Positions 33,230 through 45,554 of a stretch of DNA of 64,000 nucleotides are shown here, piece after piece; position 1 is the first letter of the stretch, and the number at the start of each line of letters is the position of its first letter. Both the position numbers and the translations under genes were made by a program. The stretch is taken from assembly GCA_001695595.3 (NCBI GenBank), contig MBPM02000017.1, positions 930,001 to 994,000 on the forward strand, in the 5' to 3' direction. The notes beneath the pieces were generated by a model. The model saw only the letters and a program-made list of their open reading frames with translations, was not told the DNA's origin and ran no database searches. The DNA is from Plasmopara viticola (taxonomy: Eukaryota; Oomycota; Peronosporomycetes; Peronosporales; Peronosporaceae).

Positions 33230-33422
33230 CAAAGTGTGGATGCGAGCAGCATCCGCAGACTTCAGAGTCAACGCCAGTGTCATCGAAATTGCATCTATTT
33301 TAAATATCGCCTTAGTATTTTGGCGTACGCTTCGCATCAATAGGGACCCCAAGCTCGATACGTACTCTAAACACGTGAATAAAACGTGTTGGTGGCTCAG
33401 CGCACACCATCGCTTTCAGTAA
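33230..33422 (+). other. P element 3, decayed
   Basis: Located downstream of and convergent with the minus-strand broken effector at 33965-34906. It matches P element 2 in position and in fragments (AAATATCGC region, CCAAGCTCGATACGTACTCTAAACACGTG), but the reading frame is poorly kept. Confidence 0.45.
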
Positions 33423-33964
33423 GAAGTTGACAAACATAGGATCTCTTTTGAGAAGGCACAAGATTGACTGTGAATTTATCCGTGCATATTGTCATCACAA
33501 TACTGGCGATGATAAAGTCAAAGTTCTCCGGTAAAGTGTATTCGGATAAAAAGAAGTCTACATTTCGAGCAACTATCTATTAGTCCCATCAAAGCGACTG
33601 AAGGCGTCACGAAAGCTCAAATTGATAATCGAGGATGCCAATTACAATAGAATCTCGACTAGAATGCAATGCGAGTGTATTCATATGCGATTACATAGTT
33701 TGAATGAATCGTTGACATGCAAATCTTGTGCTCACCCTTGCTACCGTGACAAACCAAGTACCAGTTGCCGCTCTGTTAACCAAGACGAGTAGAGTCTTCT
33801 CTGCTTCTGACGCAAAACCTTTTCCAGTCTTGTTTTTATCCGCATTGGAAGCACCTAAGTAGCACATAACGTCAACGCAAGAGTATCGTTTATATCATGC
33901 CCTGAACTACCGGTGATTTCCATCGTTGAATTGTACGCATAGGAACTTGGCGACGCTTTGTGCT

Positions 33965-34906
33965 ATTGTAACACATTCAACATTGGGTTTACCGCCTTGA
34001 AAAAATCATACGGTAAACTTCTTTCTGTGTGTTCGTGAAGAAATGAACGAATTTGTTTGTTGCCCCACTTTGCCTTTTGCACTTTTTCTACCATGCATTT
34101 GGCGGATTTATCGAATGATTCGCCTTCTTGTGTAACGAATTTGATAAAAAGGCATTGTGGCCGACCCCTTCACCCTTGCTCAGACGATTGAATACTTCAA
34201 GCATCGACCCGAAGTGACCGATAACTAAAACATACTTGTCTGATCGTTCCAAATAGGTCTTTGGTTTGGACAAAGCCTCGTATTTAAAAATCAACCTAGA
34301 GTCTGCACTCTCAAAAACACATCATCTCGCGATGATTCGCATAACGCAAAAAATACCATTGAGAGACAGTATTTCCCCCGTCTATGCCAGCCGCCATCTC
34401 GTTTTACAGCAGATTCTCAAAGCGTTGTGCCGTTTCATAAGATGTCTTGCTTTTGAACCACTTGCACGAAGTGCATCGACTCCGCCATTGACATCGCTAT
34501 GAAACTCGTTCAACAGTGTTGCGAGCATCAGCTCCTCAGATCCGTGCCCGAAGTCTCTCCAAACTTTTTCTTGCCACTTTATAAACAGCTTACTCTCAAA
34601 TAACCTTCTGGTTTCCCGTCTTTGAGTCTGGAAGACATGAAAAACTTAGCTACACGATCATTTAGGGTCGTATTTCATGGCCAAACAACTTCCCAGCCCG
34701 TAAACTTGATAAATTTAGAAAGCCTGCTGAATCTTCGGTCATTGTCGTCGTGAACCATGTCAATTGATAATAGACGGCGTATATGAGCCACACGTTTGAG
34801 GTCCCTCAGCACCAAAGACTCTCACTACTGCGTTGGCAAGCTTACACAAGGTGAACACAGCAACTACTGTCAGCGTCACGACAGACCGAAGACGCATCGA
34901 GACCAT
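33965..34906 (-). pseudogene. Decayed effector-like paralogue, minus strand
   Basis: ATG at 34906 opens MVSMRLRSVVTLTVVAVFTLC, a good signal peptide, then LANAVVRVFGAEGPQT and a stop at 34762-34760. The RRWPARLL segment is lost near 34740. The subgroup marker (AGKLFG... reversed near 34680) and parts of the body (34088-34294, including a VFNRLSKGEGVGHNAFL-like stretch) remain in different frames. It is the closest relative of the open gene at 29113. Confidence 0.78.
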
Positions 34907-34993
34907 GAGGTTTGCTGGCTTTGAAGTTGGCAAGTGAAGGGAGAAATAGAGTGAGGAAGTATCAGCGACCACAACTACTCCGCACGAAGACAC

Positions 34994-36286
34994 GTGCTGA
35001 TGTGTTTACATTACAATCTGAGCCTCGAACTCTTCCACGGGATCGGATCGGATTGCAATGGCTTAAGAAAGGGTACCGCTTCCAAAAGGATCGTAACTGT
35101 CTACTAATTGTACCTGCTCGTCCACACTAGCGTTGTCATTTAAGTCTGCGGATGACGAGTTTCTTTCTTGCATCCACAAACTGCCACCAGATTGCTAACT
35201 AGTGTCTTATACATCAACCATCATTACCACGTGTCACCATGTTTTAATCGTTCTTTTGCATACACGCACCTTTATGTGGCACCATGCCACGACAATCTTT
35301 GACACCATTCTCAAGAGGTTCAGCTGCCGTTTTCAACCAGCCATTATAAAAGCTCATGGTTGGTGTCAAAATTATATTTGTTCACTAGAGTTTACATCTC
35401 GCTTCGCGCGCTTTTACTGAAAACATCTGGATTCCTGCAATTTTTGTGTCATTTGCATCTAAAAAATTGACAAAGTTGAATGCACGGCCTTGAAATGTCC
35501 ACGTCTTTGATGGCCTGTACACTAAAAATTATATTCTCATTGTGCTTTACGTTGCGCACTCTGAGATAACCCTAACGCGCATGAAGTTAACATTGCTATT
35601 GACGCTTATGTGTGACCTCGATTAAACGATTTTGAGGTCGATCAAATGTCCATGCCCGGGACGCACAATTGTATTTACAGTGCTGAGCTCCGTATGAGCT
35701 GTCTCAGGATAATCGTAAGGACGCGAGCAAGGGGCTGCCGAAGCGGCATCCACAAACGCAGCGCTGCTGGTTGATTCGTACGGGAAATTCCTTATCTCAG
35801 GTGATCAGTTTGTCTTGCACCGTAGAATTGATTTTTTTTCACGTACTCTCGAATGCTAATAAGTGACTTAGTGCCAATTAAGTCAAAGTTTGATGTCAAT
35901 ATAATTACTAGAGAAGGGTCTGCAGCTCAAACTTGATAGGAGTTATTTGCTTTTTCAATTTTGAATTTTTTAGTGATGCTACACTTGAATTCAATGCAGC
36001 ATTCTATGACCTAAAGACATGAATATATGGCATTGCTCACAGCAAAGTAGACATGATGAGAGAATTCTATTTATTTGTAGCACATAATGTTGCAGGTAGA
36101 GCAGGTTGTCAAATGTTTCTAGTATGCAGTTAACGATGCTAAAAGCTCCTGAGTTATTGCTTAAATTTACCATTTCAGAAGAGAAAGTAATAAAAAAAGG
36201 GAATCGTTAAACTGCCGGTGGTACCCCTTGATATTAGCCAATGAGATTAAACTAAATTTACTAATGGAAGCAGTTTATCTCGGTTA
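34994..36286 (+). other. Spacer, no gene recognised
   Basis: Its blocks at 34955-35210, 35580-35610 and 35660-35720 repeat spacer sequence found at 30238-30480, 30725 and 32260. The last 100 bases before 36287 do not match the family leader. Confidence 0.45.
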
Positions 36287-37212
36287 ATGAACACAGTGTT
36301 TTTTCAACTAGATACGCCGCCTATCACCAATCCACATGGTGCACGACAGCGATGGCCTGCGCGTTTTTTAAAATTCGCAGCTTCAGCAGGCATTCTGAAT
36401 GTGCCAAGTCTGCTGGCTGGAAAGTTGTTTGGCCGTAAAAATGTCCCATTCATGACCCCCACTAATCATGTAGCTGAGTTATTCAAGTCTTGCAAACTCA
36501 AAAAAGTGAGACCGAAAGGATTTTTCGAGAGCAAGCAGTTTCTAAAGTGGGAAGGACAAGTCTGGGGAAATTACCAATTTGAAGCTGGAGAGCTGATGCT
36601 TACAACATTGAAAGGGAAGTTTCGTTACGATGTCAATGGCGGAGTCGATGCAATCCTTGCGAATGGTTTAAAAAATCCGAAAACGTCCCTGAAGGCACAA
36701 CGCTTTGAGATACCCTGCTAAAAGAGTGGGCTGCCGGCATAGGCAAATGAGATAGATCCTTTGAAAGGCAATTTGTGCGTTATGCGCATTATCGAGGTGA
36801 TCAGCGAGATGAGGTGGTAAAGAGAATGCAGATATCGATGAAGAATCAAGGTGACTCTAGGTGGTTTTCTACACTGGAAAATGAGCTTTTCTCTAGATCA
36901 GAGACTTATTCTAAACAGTTAGATGAGTACTTCAAAGCTATCGGTCAATTCGCATCGATTGAAGAAGTATTTGAATGTCTGAGGAGGGGTAAAGGGGTCG
37001 AGAACGATGTTTTTCTATTAAATTTGCTTGCGAGGAAGGCGATTGACATTGACCCAAAAGAGAAACTCGCCAAACACATCGTGGAAAGACTGAAGGGCTT
37101 AAGTGGAAGGACAAAAAAAATTCGCTCATCTCTCAACAACCTCAAGAAATTGGAGTCAAAGTATAACCTTCATTCAAACTTGGGTGAGCCAATGTTGAAT
37201 GCATCAAACTAG
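36287..37212 (+). pseudogene. Effector-like paralogue without signal peptide, frameshifted
   Basis: Family sequence begins at about 36311 (DTPPITNP), so promoter and signal peptide are absent; the ATG at 36287 lies in unrelated sequence. ARQRWPARFLK, AGKLFGRKNVP and FLKWEGQVWG follow. The first frame ends at 36719-36721; one base is missing near 36708 and a TGA sits at 36748-36750 in the continuing frame. The rest (36775-37212) is open and reads MRYAHYRGDQ through LGEPMLNASN. Subgroup of the 29113 gene but in the opposite orientation. Without a signal peptide it could not be secreted by the usual route. Confidence 0.82.
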
Positions 37213-37879
37213 ACTCGTGTGGTCCTGTGTACAATTTAACAACGGAATGCACCGGTACGTTTCGAGATGCTTTACACATGACGTAAACGAATTCTTGCAT
37301 TGACGTTTTGTGTCTATCCAATTGCTATACTTAGAGCGGATGGAAACATGACTGGAAAACGTTCTGCGTCAGTAGCCGAGAAGACTCGTTTCTTGTTTGA
37401 TGAGAGAGCAACGCTTGATACCTGGCTGGCCACGGTAGCAAGGGTGTCATCTGAACACAAGACTTGCATGTCAACGATGCATTAGAATGATGTAACGACA
37501 TATAAATACACTTGCATTGCATTCTAAGACCATGTAACTTGACATTCTTCTCAAGCCTTAACTAGTCACCTCTGTCTCAAGTCTAGTTCTAGTCGTTTGG
37601 GGAACTAGTCTACCATTCTGTTACTCAGCTGGGGCTATCGGGTAGTTGCTCAGTAAGTAGAACCTTTGTCCTATTCTAACATTCCTCGCATTCCAATGCC
37701 TTCGTCCTATTCAAGTACAAACTGCTTGTGTTTCTGCTCAACTTTGCAAATTACCGATAAAGTTTATTGTAATCCTTGGCACTAATGTGACGACTACATG
37801 CGCTTTTAATATTCACAGTCAGTGTTGTACCTATTCAAAAGGTATCCTAATTTGCCCACCTTATATATGAAGCAATGAT

Positions 37880-38132
37880 GTACACTTCACTTTATATACA
37901 CGTGTTTGATGTACATGTCGAGCTTGGGATCATATTGATGCCATGCGAACGCTGAGGGACCAATGCGACGTTGTATTGTTGGTAAAGAAAGTTGCAACGA
38001 CTGAAGACCCTTTGTTTGCTGCTCTGTCATGCGAGGCGAGTTCATGTCGAAAGATGCCTGTGGCTGCTTTAAGTTTTGCAATGTTTGGAGGGTATTTGTC
38101 AAGACTGGGAACTTAAACAATTGCCTTGCCAA
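37880..38132 (-). other. P element 4
   Basis: A minus-strand frame of 81 codons contains TLQNLKQPQASFDM and ends in YDPKLDMYIKHVYIK, aligning with the other P copies at both ends. The LYDRAASKG block is present at DNA level (GCAAACAAAGGGTCTTCAG region on the minus strand) but shifted by one frame. It lies 670 bases downstream of, and convergent with, the effector ending at 37212. Confidence 0.58.
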
Positions 38133-38289
38133 CTTTTAACACAATATGACGACGTGGTGAATGTTTGATAGTCTGGTCCCCATTTGGTGCTAACTAAATT
38201 ACCCTCAAGTCTGCGATTTTCCATACAAATCGTCATCGGATTTTCTTCGTATCCAGCCGCGCTTGTGAATGCATCCCCGTAGCTCACTT

Positions 38290-39391
38290 CGTCCGCGTCT
38301 TAAGAATTGAGCGATTCATTAATGAGCCCAGTGTTGAGCCCGTTTTCAAAAATAGTGCGCGGCCCTGCTCCGACATCGGGGCTTTGCAATCACATCAATA
38401 TACCGTGTTTAATTTGTGGCTCTTGTTGACGGTGCACAAAACTTTTTTGAATGAGTGGAGCCTGTCTATACGGAGATACTGAAGCAGAGAGATAATGTAT
38501 ATTATTGAAAAGTTATCAGACGACATGCGTCACGCCCACTTGATGAGAAAAAAAGAGAACAAATTGAAGAGATAAGCATCCGACCGGCTCACTCCCAAAT
38601 CGCCATAAAGACCAGCGTCGATAGAAATGTTGACTCTATGCGTGTTAAAGGCCATCTCAGCATGATGCGAGTGGGTACAAGGAAGCCAGGTAAAGCAAAA
38701 CGAGAAGACTAGTCTCGGCATCAAAGATCTTTGGACATTCCGAGGTTGTACAATCCGTTCTAGAGATCGAAATGGTAATGCATCTATCCCTTGCACAAAA
38801 AATCGTCTTAATCGCAGCAGAAGCGCTTTCCAAATCCACCAATTTAGGCAAAAGTGGTGAGAGCGGGTAACGTTAAATTCCATACCACCCGAATTTTAGC
38901 AAAAATTTAGAATTTTATACGATTTCATTCAAGAAGATCATCAAGCAAAAACTTATTTTATAGTTGTGGTAGGTGAAAAGGAGGCCGATAATGCAGCATT
39001 CTTTGCCCTCTTCAGAATGGTATCAAAGGTTGTCGTGGTATATGCGCATTACGAGTGAAGTATGCGGCAAGTTAGTTTAATCATGGAGCGCTAGCTAGCA
39101 ATCTTGGGGAAGTGAGATAGCAAGCAAGTCTTTCGTCCTTTGCATACTTGCAAATCGTTCCGCTGCCACGCCATTGTGGCGTAGAAGAGAATAGTGGATT
39201 CAAGTAGTGAAATAGAGGTTATTTTGTATATCGCAAAGCGCAAAACCTATTCAGAAATCTGCAATCATGGCTGATCCCACAGGAGGGTTCACGACCAGAT
39301 TCATTGCCAAATCGTAGGATAAATAACCCAACACGTATCCCTGGGCCAAGATGCGAGTAGAGCTAGTGCCTATTTAATCTCCCTTCTATTC
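38290..39391 (+). other. Spacer, no gene recognised
   Basis: Array spacer blocks at 38290-38480 and 38620-38690 as described for other spacers. No domain in any frame. Confidence 0.45.
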
Positions 39392-39437
39392 CCCAAGTTA
39401 CCTGCCAACCCTCGAGTCAACAATGCTCTAGAACTCT

Positions 39438-40496
39438 ATGCGTTTGCGGTGTGTCGTGACGCTAACAGTATATGCTCTTGTAATGTTGCGGCGAAAGCCT
39501 CTGATGCTGAGGGATTCTAGACGAATGGTGTACGGCGGCGATGGCGTGCACGTCTCATAAAGTCGGTTGAATCTTCATCAATCTTTTAAAACTTTGTACT
39601 TACACGAGCGAGAATATGGCTTTCGCGGCAAAAAATTATTTAATTTGCCTTCAAACCCGAGAACATCGTAACTTACGTTTTTCATTCAAAAAGGTGAATG
39701 CGCAAGATTTTTTCAAAGTGCATATGTCAAAAAGTGGGAAAGCGATGTCAAGTCAAAATTTAAAGACGACGCTGACGACTTGATGTTTTCAACGCTGGAA
39801 GGGGGGTAAATGGCAAGCGACAACGGCGGGATCGAAGCATACATCGCGCACGCGGTAAATAATGAAAATACGCGTTATTTGGGATTCCGATTAGAGCATC
39901 TGCTGCTTAAAAAGTTGGCCGATGGCGTGAAATATGGCAATGATCGCGATTCCAGTAGGTGCATGCGTTACAAACTCTATAGAGGGCCGGAGCAACATCA
40001 TGCGCATTTGAGAACGGACCACCAGCTTCGCAACAAAATTCTTGAAACGCTGATCAAAGTATACAAAAAGTCGCTTTATCGATATAAAATGACTCCATAC
40101 GATAATTTGGAGAAATACTTCACGGTCATCAGTGGTGGGAAGAAAAAACCGGACGTTTTCGACCAATTGGGGCCTGTTGCAGGTTTCGACAACAATGACT
40201 TTCCGTTTCGAAAGCTTTACGAAGAGGCAACAAATTACATCAAGAAAACTAATTACGCTTTCATACTGCGCTCACTGCGTAAAAAGGAAGGTTATACAAA
40301 ACCAGAAATCACACAACGTCTTCTAAGCCTCCACGAATCGTCCATAACGGACGATCTTCGAACAAAGTTAGTGGGACCAACGTACCAACACCAAACTAAG
40401 AAGAAACTACCCGATCGTGCGCAAGGACATAACAACGAGGATGCACCGGTACGTATGCAAATGATATACTTAAAATGTCAACGATCTCTCGTGTAG
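39438..40496 (+). pseudogene. Effector-like paralogue with a collapsed N-terminus and long open C-terminus
   Basis: The ATG at 39438 opens MRLRCVVTLTVYAL, then the signal peptide is shortened and goes out of frame. The motif survives only as CGGCGATGGCGTGCACGTCTCATAA, with a stop inside it. The tryptophan helix near 39730 is also out of frame. From 39810 the frame is open for 228 codons: GGIEAYIAHAV, CMRYKLYRG, ISGGKKKPDVF and FDNNDFPFRKLYEEA. It belongs to the FDNN.F group. The frame runs past the usual end (LVGPTYQ) into sequence homologous to the 3' flank of other genes. Confidence 0.8.
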
Positions 40497-40734
40497 ACGT
40501 TGTGTGTTGCTCTTGTGTTTGTATCGTTAAGTAGCCAAAGCGAATGAATGCATGACTGGGAAAGGCCCAGCGTGTGTACGTGACTCGTGTTGATTGAGAA
40601 TACGACGCTTGGTACTTGGCTCGCGAGGATAGCAACGGTGTCATGTGTTGCATGTCAACAATTCACGAACTAAGTCATTTATTGAGATAAATACATATGA
40701 GAGTACTCGCAATGCATTCTTAGATCGTGTTACT

Positions 40735-41501
40735 TATATTGCTAATTAGGCTGAACATCGTTTTCGTTTCTAAGCATCTTTCTCGTCCTTGGATGACCAA
40801 GTTTACAATCAGGAGCATCCAAAAGGTCCTTTACCGTTGATATTGCTTGCAGAAAATTGCTATTGTAGGAATGACGCTATACTTTACATAAGCTCGATCT
40901 CACATTGTTAAGCCTTTTTTTAGCCCGGATACAATTAGTCCTAGAAAAAGTTTCCGTAGGAAATATTTCACTTGCCTCGTCGGAACGTTGTCGACAACAC
41001 GAAAGCGATGCTAGCAACTTGCATTCGCGAGCTTGAGATGCTCCATGTTGAGACGGCTCTTAACACAATTAAGTTAATCTATTCATTGACGCTAAGGGGT
41101 CTCATACTCCGATCGAATGTCCATCTCTTTCTCATTATTTTTCGCAGCAAGTGGGCGATGGAGCGTGACTAGCCGTTTCCAGCGCTGAAGCTCTTCCTTA
41201 CCTTATTTAATGGCTTCCTCTGCCTATGCCTGAAAAAAACCCCACACATTTGGAGAGAGTGCACAGCTTTTACGTTTCACGGATCAGTTTTGCACCGTCA
41301 AATAGAGCCGTATGCAGTTGGACTGCGCACTACTTCTAAAAACGGACTCAACGCTATGCTCACCAATGAGCCATTTCAAGATTTGCTATCGTTTAGACGC
41401 GGACAAAGCGAGTCACAAGGATCCCGAGGCGGCCTATAAATGCGCTGCGCGGCTAATCTCGAAAAAAAACCAGTGACGACTTGTGAGTTTGCAGTACCAT
41501 C
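40735..41501 (+). other. Spacer, no gene recognised
   Basis: It has spacer blocks near 41060-41170 (GCAGCAAGTGGGCGATGG, the empty site of SINE-like copy 3) and 41335-41400. Nothing else. Confidence 0.45.
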
Positions 41502-41512
41502 TGTTTTTATTG

Positions 41513-41821
41513 TATTGTATTGTATTACGAATTCGCGTTGCCAAGTTATGCACGTGCTAGGCTCTATGGCTAGTCCACGGCATAGAGTGGTGTCCGCATA
41601 CGTCGGGTCTCGTTCGGCGGGCAGTGCAGCCAGCACCGAGGTCGTGAGGGTCTTTTATTATTTTGTTTAGTTCTGACTTGGTAAGAGCCCAGGTGGCGCC
41701 CTGGTGCTGGAGACCGTCGCGTCGAGGGTGAGACTCGTTAGAGACCTGCAGATGCCCGAGAGCACCTGCCCGAAGCGCACGAGCATTTAGCCCCCGCGCT
41801 TGGAAGGAGGGCGTCACCCCA
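41513..41821 (-). repeat. SINE-like dispersed repeat, copy 4, 5'-truncated, with target duplication
   Basis: In minus orientation it starts at TGGGGTGACGCC, lacking the GCTCGGAAAAGG of other copies, and ends in an ATACA-type tandem tail at 41513-41525. It is bracketed by TGTTTTTATTG (41502-41512) and TGTTCTTATCG (41822-41832), 9 of 11 identical. The 5' truncation and tandem tail fit target-primed insertion. Confidence 0.85.
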
Positions 41822-41954
41822 TGTTCTTATCGGTCAGTCAAAAAAATCGTTTTTTGAGAGTTTCACCACGTCGTAGAAGTTTGTCAGTTGTGGAGAAACG
41901 GGCTGCAGAGTTTCTGTCTTCGCCATGACAATAACATTACAAATTATGAGATCA

Positions 41955-42075
41955 GCCACAACCCTTTGTTGACGTAATGTCAGCTGTAATTACTTCGTCT
42001 GACCGAGCAGCAATTACATATACTGAAAACGCAATGAACTCAAATATCGCATTTGTCTCTCATGCGAGCACAGGT
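41955..42075 (+). other. P element fragment, isolated
   Basis: Contains a coding-like match to SSDRAA, TENA, NIAFVSHAS of the P family on the plus strand. No minus-strand effector is left on its right side, so this is an orphaned piece. Confidence 0.45.
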
Positions 42076-42600
42076 GGGCCAAAACAAATAATTTAATCTC
42101 GGATGCCAGAGATAATCTGACATCGTGCAATCAGTTTTGTAGAATAATTGTATGGCAATACATTTATTTTTAACACAAAATATTGCGTGTTTTTCTGAGC
42201 GAGCTCTAAAAATTGAGTAGGATTGATTTTAACATATCATTTCAGTTGATGAAAGCATCAAATTATTTTTTTCGCCATAGTGGCTAACCAAATACATCAT
42301 AACATTCCCTGCTCTTTTCAGAATGGTGCTAAACATTATCGTGGCAAAGAGCCACAGAGATTGCGTGTGCATGAAACGAATAAAATATGGTGGTGCGCGG
42401 TAATGATTGTAACAAAGCCCATATGTCACCGCCGGACGAGCAGTATAAATAATCACCATTAGAGGTGGCCGCGGTACCCTTTTTTTAAGGCATTGCACAT
42501 TCAAGCGATCCCGTGGAAGAGTTTGAGTTGTCAAATCGTAAAACAGCACATCAGCACGTGGGCAAGATAGTGCAACAATTTGTGGTCATCGGACTCTAAT

Positions 42601-42618
42601 CTCATTACTCATTTTTCC
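42601..42618 (+). promoter_or_regulatory. Initiator-type promoter of the 42668 gene
   Basis: CTCATTACTCATTTTTCC, 49 bases before the ATG. Confidence 0.68.
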
Positions 42619-42667
42619 TTTCTTTCATCACTTGCCAATTTAAAAGTAATTAAAATACACGGTATCG

Positions 42668-43702
42668 ATGCGTCTACAATGTGTCGTGACGCTGTCAGTG
42701 GTTGCTCTGTTCACATTATGCAAGAAGGCCAACGTGGCGGCGAGAGTCTCGAGTGCTGAGAAACCTCAAAATAATAGTTCACTACCGATTACCAATCCAC
42801 TAGGCTCATGGCGGCGATGGCCTGCACGTCTTTTAAAGTCAGCCGCAGCTTCAGCAATCTTTTCGGACATCGCCCATATACGACCGGGGAATTGGCTTTC
42901 GAAGCGAATGGGTTTTCGCCATGACTTGAAAGAGGAGGAAACTGTAGTTCACCTTTCCCAACTCAAACAGGTGAATGCAAAAGGATTTTTTAGTAGTTCA
43001 ACATTTAAAACGTGGAAAAAACAAGTCGAGTCGAAATATGGCCCTAACTCGGATGAAAAGATGTTTTCACTACTAGATAACGAGTTCAAGGCAAGCGACA
43101 CCGGTGGAATTGAAGCAATCATCGCGCAGGCTTTAAAACATAGAGACACGCGTGAGTTGGGACTCCGCTTTGAAGACCTGCTGCTACAAAATTTGGCCGA
43201 CGGCGTGAAAAAAGGCACCGCTGTTGATACCAATAGGTACGTGCGTTACGAGCTCTATCTGGGCTCGAAGTACGCTTCCGCGAATTTGAAAATGCAAAGA
43301 CTTCTTGACGAGACAGCTCTCACTCCGCTGATCATGAATTACAAAAGGACGACTGGATATTATGAGCAATCCCTTACGGATCAAGGTTTAGAGGATTACT
43401 TTACGATGATCAGTGGTGGAAGGAAGATAGCGGATGTTTTCGCAAATCTGCGTCCCGTACAAGGTTTTGACAACAATGACTTTCTGTTTGAAAAGCTTTA
43501 CGCAGAGGCGGCTCGTCACCGTGTGAAAAATAAGTTTGTCGACTTTGTGCTGGCTAGTGTGCGTAAGGAGAAAGATTACAAGGACGAGTCCAACGCTGAC
43601 TACCTCAAAAAACTCCAGAAATTGCCCATTTCGAAGAATCTTCGTAATAGGTTGGTAAAACCAATGTATACGAAGGTGCTTGCGTCGATGAGAGAGAAGT
43701 GA
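42668..43702 (+). CDS. Secreted RxLR-region/WY-like effector paralogue (344 aa), open
   Basis: It starts MRLQCVV; the extra upstream ATG found in some relatives is changed to ACG here. Signal peptide core VVTLSVVALFTLC. The motif is NPLGSWRRWPARLL with WPARLL at 51-56, so the LR part of the usual LRxRR is replaced by LG. The body has FKTWKKQVESKYG, a GGIEAIIAQAL helix, YVRYELYLG, a YYEQSLTD insertion, ISGGRKIADVF and FDNNDFLFEKLYAEAARHR. C-terminus LVKPMYTKVL. Best related to the gene at 56502; the two genes sit in the same position of two duplicated blocks. No lesions. Confidence 0.87.
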   Translation: MRLQCVVTLSVVALFTLCKKANVAARVSSAEKPQNNSSLPITNPLGSWRRWPARLLKSAAASAIFSDIAHIRPGNWLSKRMGFRHDLKEEETVVHLSQLKQVNAKGFFSSSTFKTWKKQVESKYGPNSDEKMFSLLDNEFKASDTGGIEAIIAQALKHRDTRELGLRFEDLLLQNLADGVKKGTAVDTNRYVRYELYLGSKYASANLKMQRLLDETALTPLIMNYKRTTGYYEQSLTDQGLEDYFTMISGGRKIADVFANLRPVQGFDNNDFLFEKLYAEAARHRVKNKFVDFVLASVRKEKDYKDESNADYLKKLQKLPISKNLRNRLVKPMYTKVLASMREK

Positions 43703-44264
43703 AGAAGAAAACAGCAAATAGAATACATGGGTATGTTTGCAGACGATTTTCACATGAAAGAGGACCTCTCGCGCTGACATTATGTGGTGCGCATGTGTTG
43801 GTATAGTTTCCGCGGTGAAATCGTGAAGGAGATGGTCTTACGGCAGTAGAAGAGCTCTCGACTCGTTTTGAATGAAGATCGTCAGGGTAGCAACGATTTC
43901 ATTTAGGCACAAGCTTTGCGTGTCAAAATTCACGGAGTGAGGCTTCAAAGTGAGAAAAGAAATTTTTCTTTGATCGGAACCTTTCATTTCTGTTAAAGCA
44001 AAGATCGGGTGTAGTATCTAAAGATGACGCTATTGAATACAAATGCTAAGTCCTAGATTGTAAACTTGGTCCAGCCTTGTATCTCTTGCGTCGTCAAGCT
44101 TCCTTCCTATCTGGATACGATTTGGCATAGAAGAAGCTCATGATGTTTTTCACTATTGTGATGACAATCTGCGCTTGTAGTATCGTAGGTAATTTTTGCA
44201 TGAGACTTGCCTTGTCAAAAATGTCGACTTTATACTTGAAGCGATGCTGCGCGCTTAGCTTCTA

Positions 44265-44462
44265 CTACTTTGTGTGCACCTGTTCGATCAAAGTGTTGAG
44301 CTTGAGGCCCCCGTTGATGTTGAGCGTGTGCCAAGGGACCGATGGGGTCGTTGCCTTCTCGGTGGATGTAATCGCATGAACTGAACAGCCTTTTCGGTCA
44401 TACGAATCAATTACGGCCGACATTATGTGGACCAATGCATGCGGCTGAGTTGACTTTTGCAA
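44265..44462 (-). other. P element 5
   Basis: A 65-codon minus-strand frame: QPHALVHIM, SYDRKGCSVHAITSTEKATTP and LKLNTLIEQVHTK align end to end with the other copies in one frame. Similarity continues beyond it to about 44720, without a continuous frame. It lies 560 bases downstream of, and convergent with, the 42668 gene. Confidence 0.6.
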
Positions 44463-44729
44463 AAGAGACGAGTGGAATTTGATGCAACGTAGGCGAACAT
44501 TAGAACTCTATACCGCGTTCAGCAGCAAACGGACCAACAAGAAAATGTATATGCCGATCACTACTAGATGTCAGAACATTTCTTGAAAAAATTGTCCATA
44601 ATTTTCTTTACAAAGGATAGTGACCAATTTTTGGATCACTTCGTGGTCTGCTTTTTCCGCGTCTTCACGTCGAATATATAAATTGAGCGGCTCAATGATG
44701 AGCTCAGTGGTGAGCCCGCTTCGCCCCCA

Positions 44730-45498
44730 TAAGAGCTTTGTGGGCTTATATACCGGGCTTAGAATCACAAAGAAATACAGTGCTTAATTCGGTGGCCTTT
44801 ATTTTTAATGCAGGAAGCGAATAGAAATAAGAACGAAGCACACACACAAACTGCTGACTAGCTCAATAATGCGCGAGGCGGCAGCGTCCGAACTGTCGGC
44901 TTCATGCGTAATAGGACGAGTGCTAGTGCGCGCGAAGGTACTCAAATGAAAAGATGCAGTATGCTTCAAATAGATGTATAATTTCCGAAACCGTACCGCG
45001 AATTTTGTAGACTTTCAAAGGCGAATAAGTCAACGAGAATCATTAATTTGCAACACATATTGCTGCCAATTTGCCGGATGCAGCGCAGCACAATAAGGTT
45101 CTTTAGCTACCAAGCTTGACAGCAGAAACGGTATCTTAAGTTACTGAATTAGGCAAATTGAGGTCCAGGTCAAGCAGCAATTTATAAATTATCTTTGTAC
45201 TAGTAGATGAATGGATGTAAAAGATTTTGCAGCATGGATAGTCGTTTGCCATATATGCAAGAATCGAGCAAATCATATCAGTGCGAAAAAATTAGGTTTT
45301 TAGAACAAAGGCTGGTTTGCAAGTCGGTGGCAAGGATGTAATAGGTACCATTTTTGTGAAATGAAAAAGGATTACTTTTCGAAAAAAAGCCATTTTAACC
45401 GATCCTCAAAGAGTTCGAGACCAGATTAATTGTCACATCATGGAATCAGCACGTACTTTCGTGCCCAGATAGAGACACAGTATTTGGTCAATCAAATT
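44730..45498 (+). other. Spacer, no gene; paralogous to 58580-59290
   Basis: Similarity to the spacer before the 59350 pseudogene is visible through most of its length (for example GCGAGGCGGC, the GGCAAGGATGTAATAGGTACC region and GATCCTCAAAGAGTTCGAGACCAGAT). No coding signal. Confidence 0.55.
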
Positions 45499-45518
45499 TT
45501 CTCACTCTTCAAATTCCC
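45499..45518 (+). promoter_or_regulatory. Initiator-type promoter of the 45555 gene
   Basis: TTCTCACTCTTCAAATTCCC, about 36 bases before the ATG. The TCACTCTT core still fits the YCAYTYY initiator. Confidence 0.65.
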
Positions 45519-45554
45519 TTCCGCCACCTGCCAACTTTTAAGTCAACAAAATTT

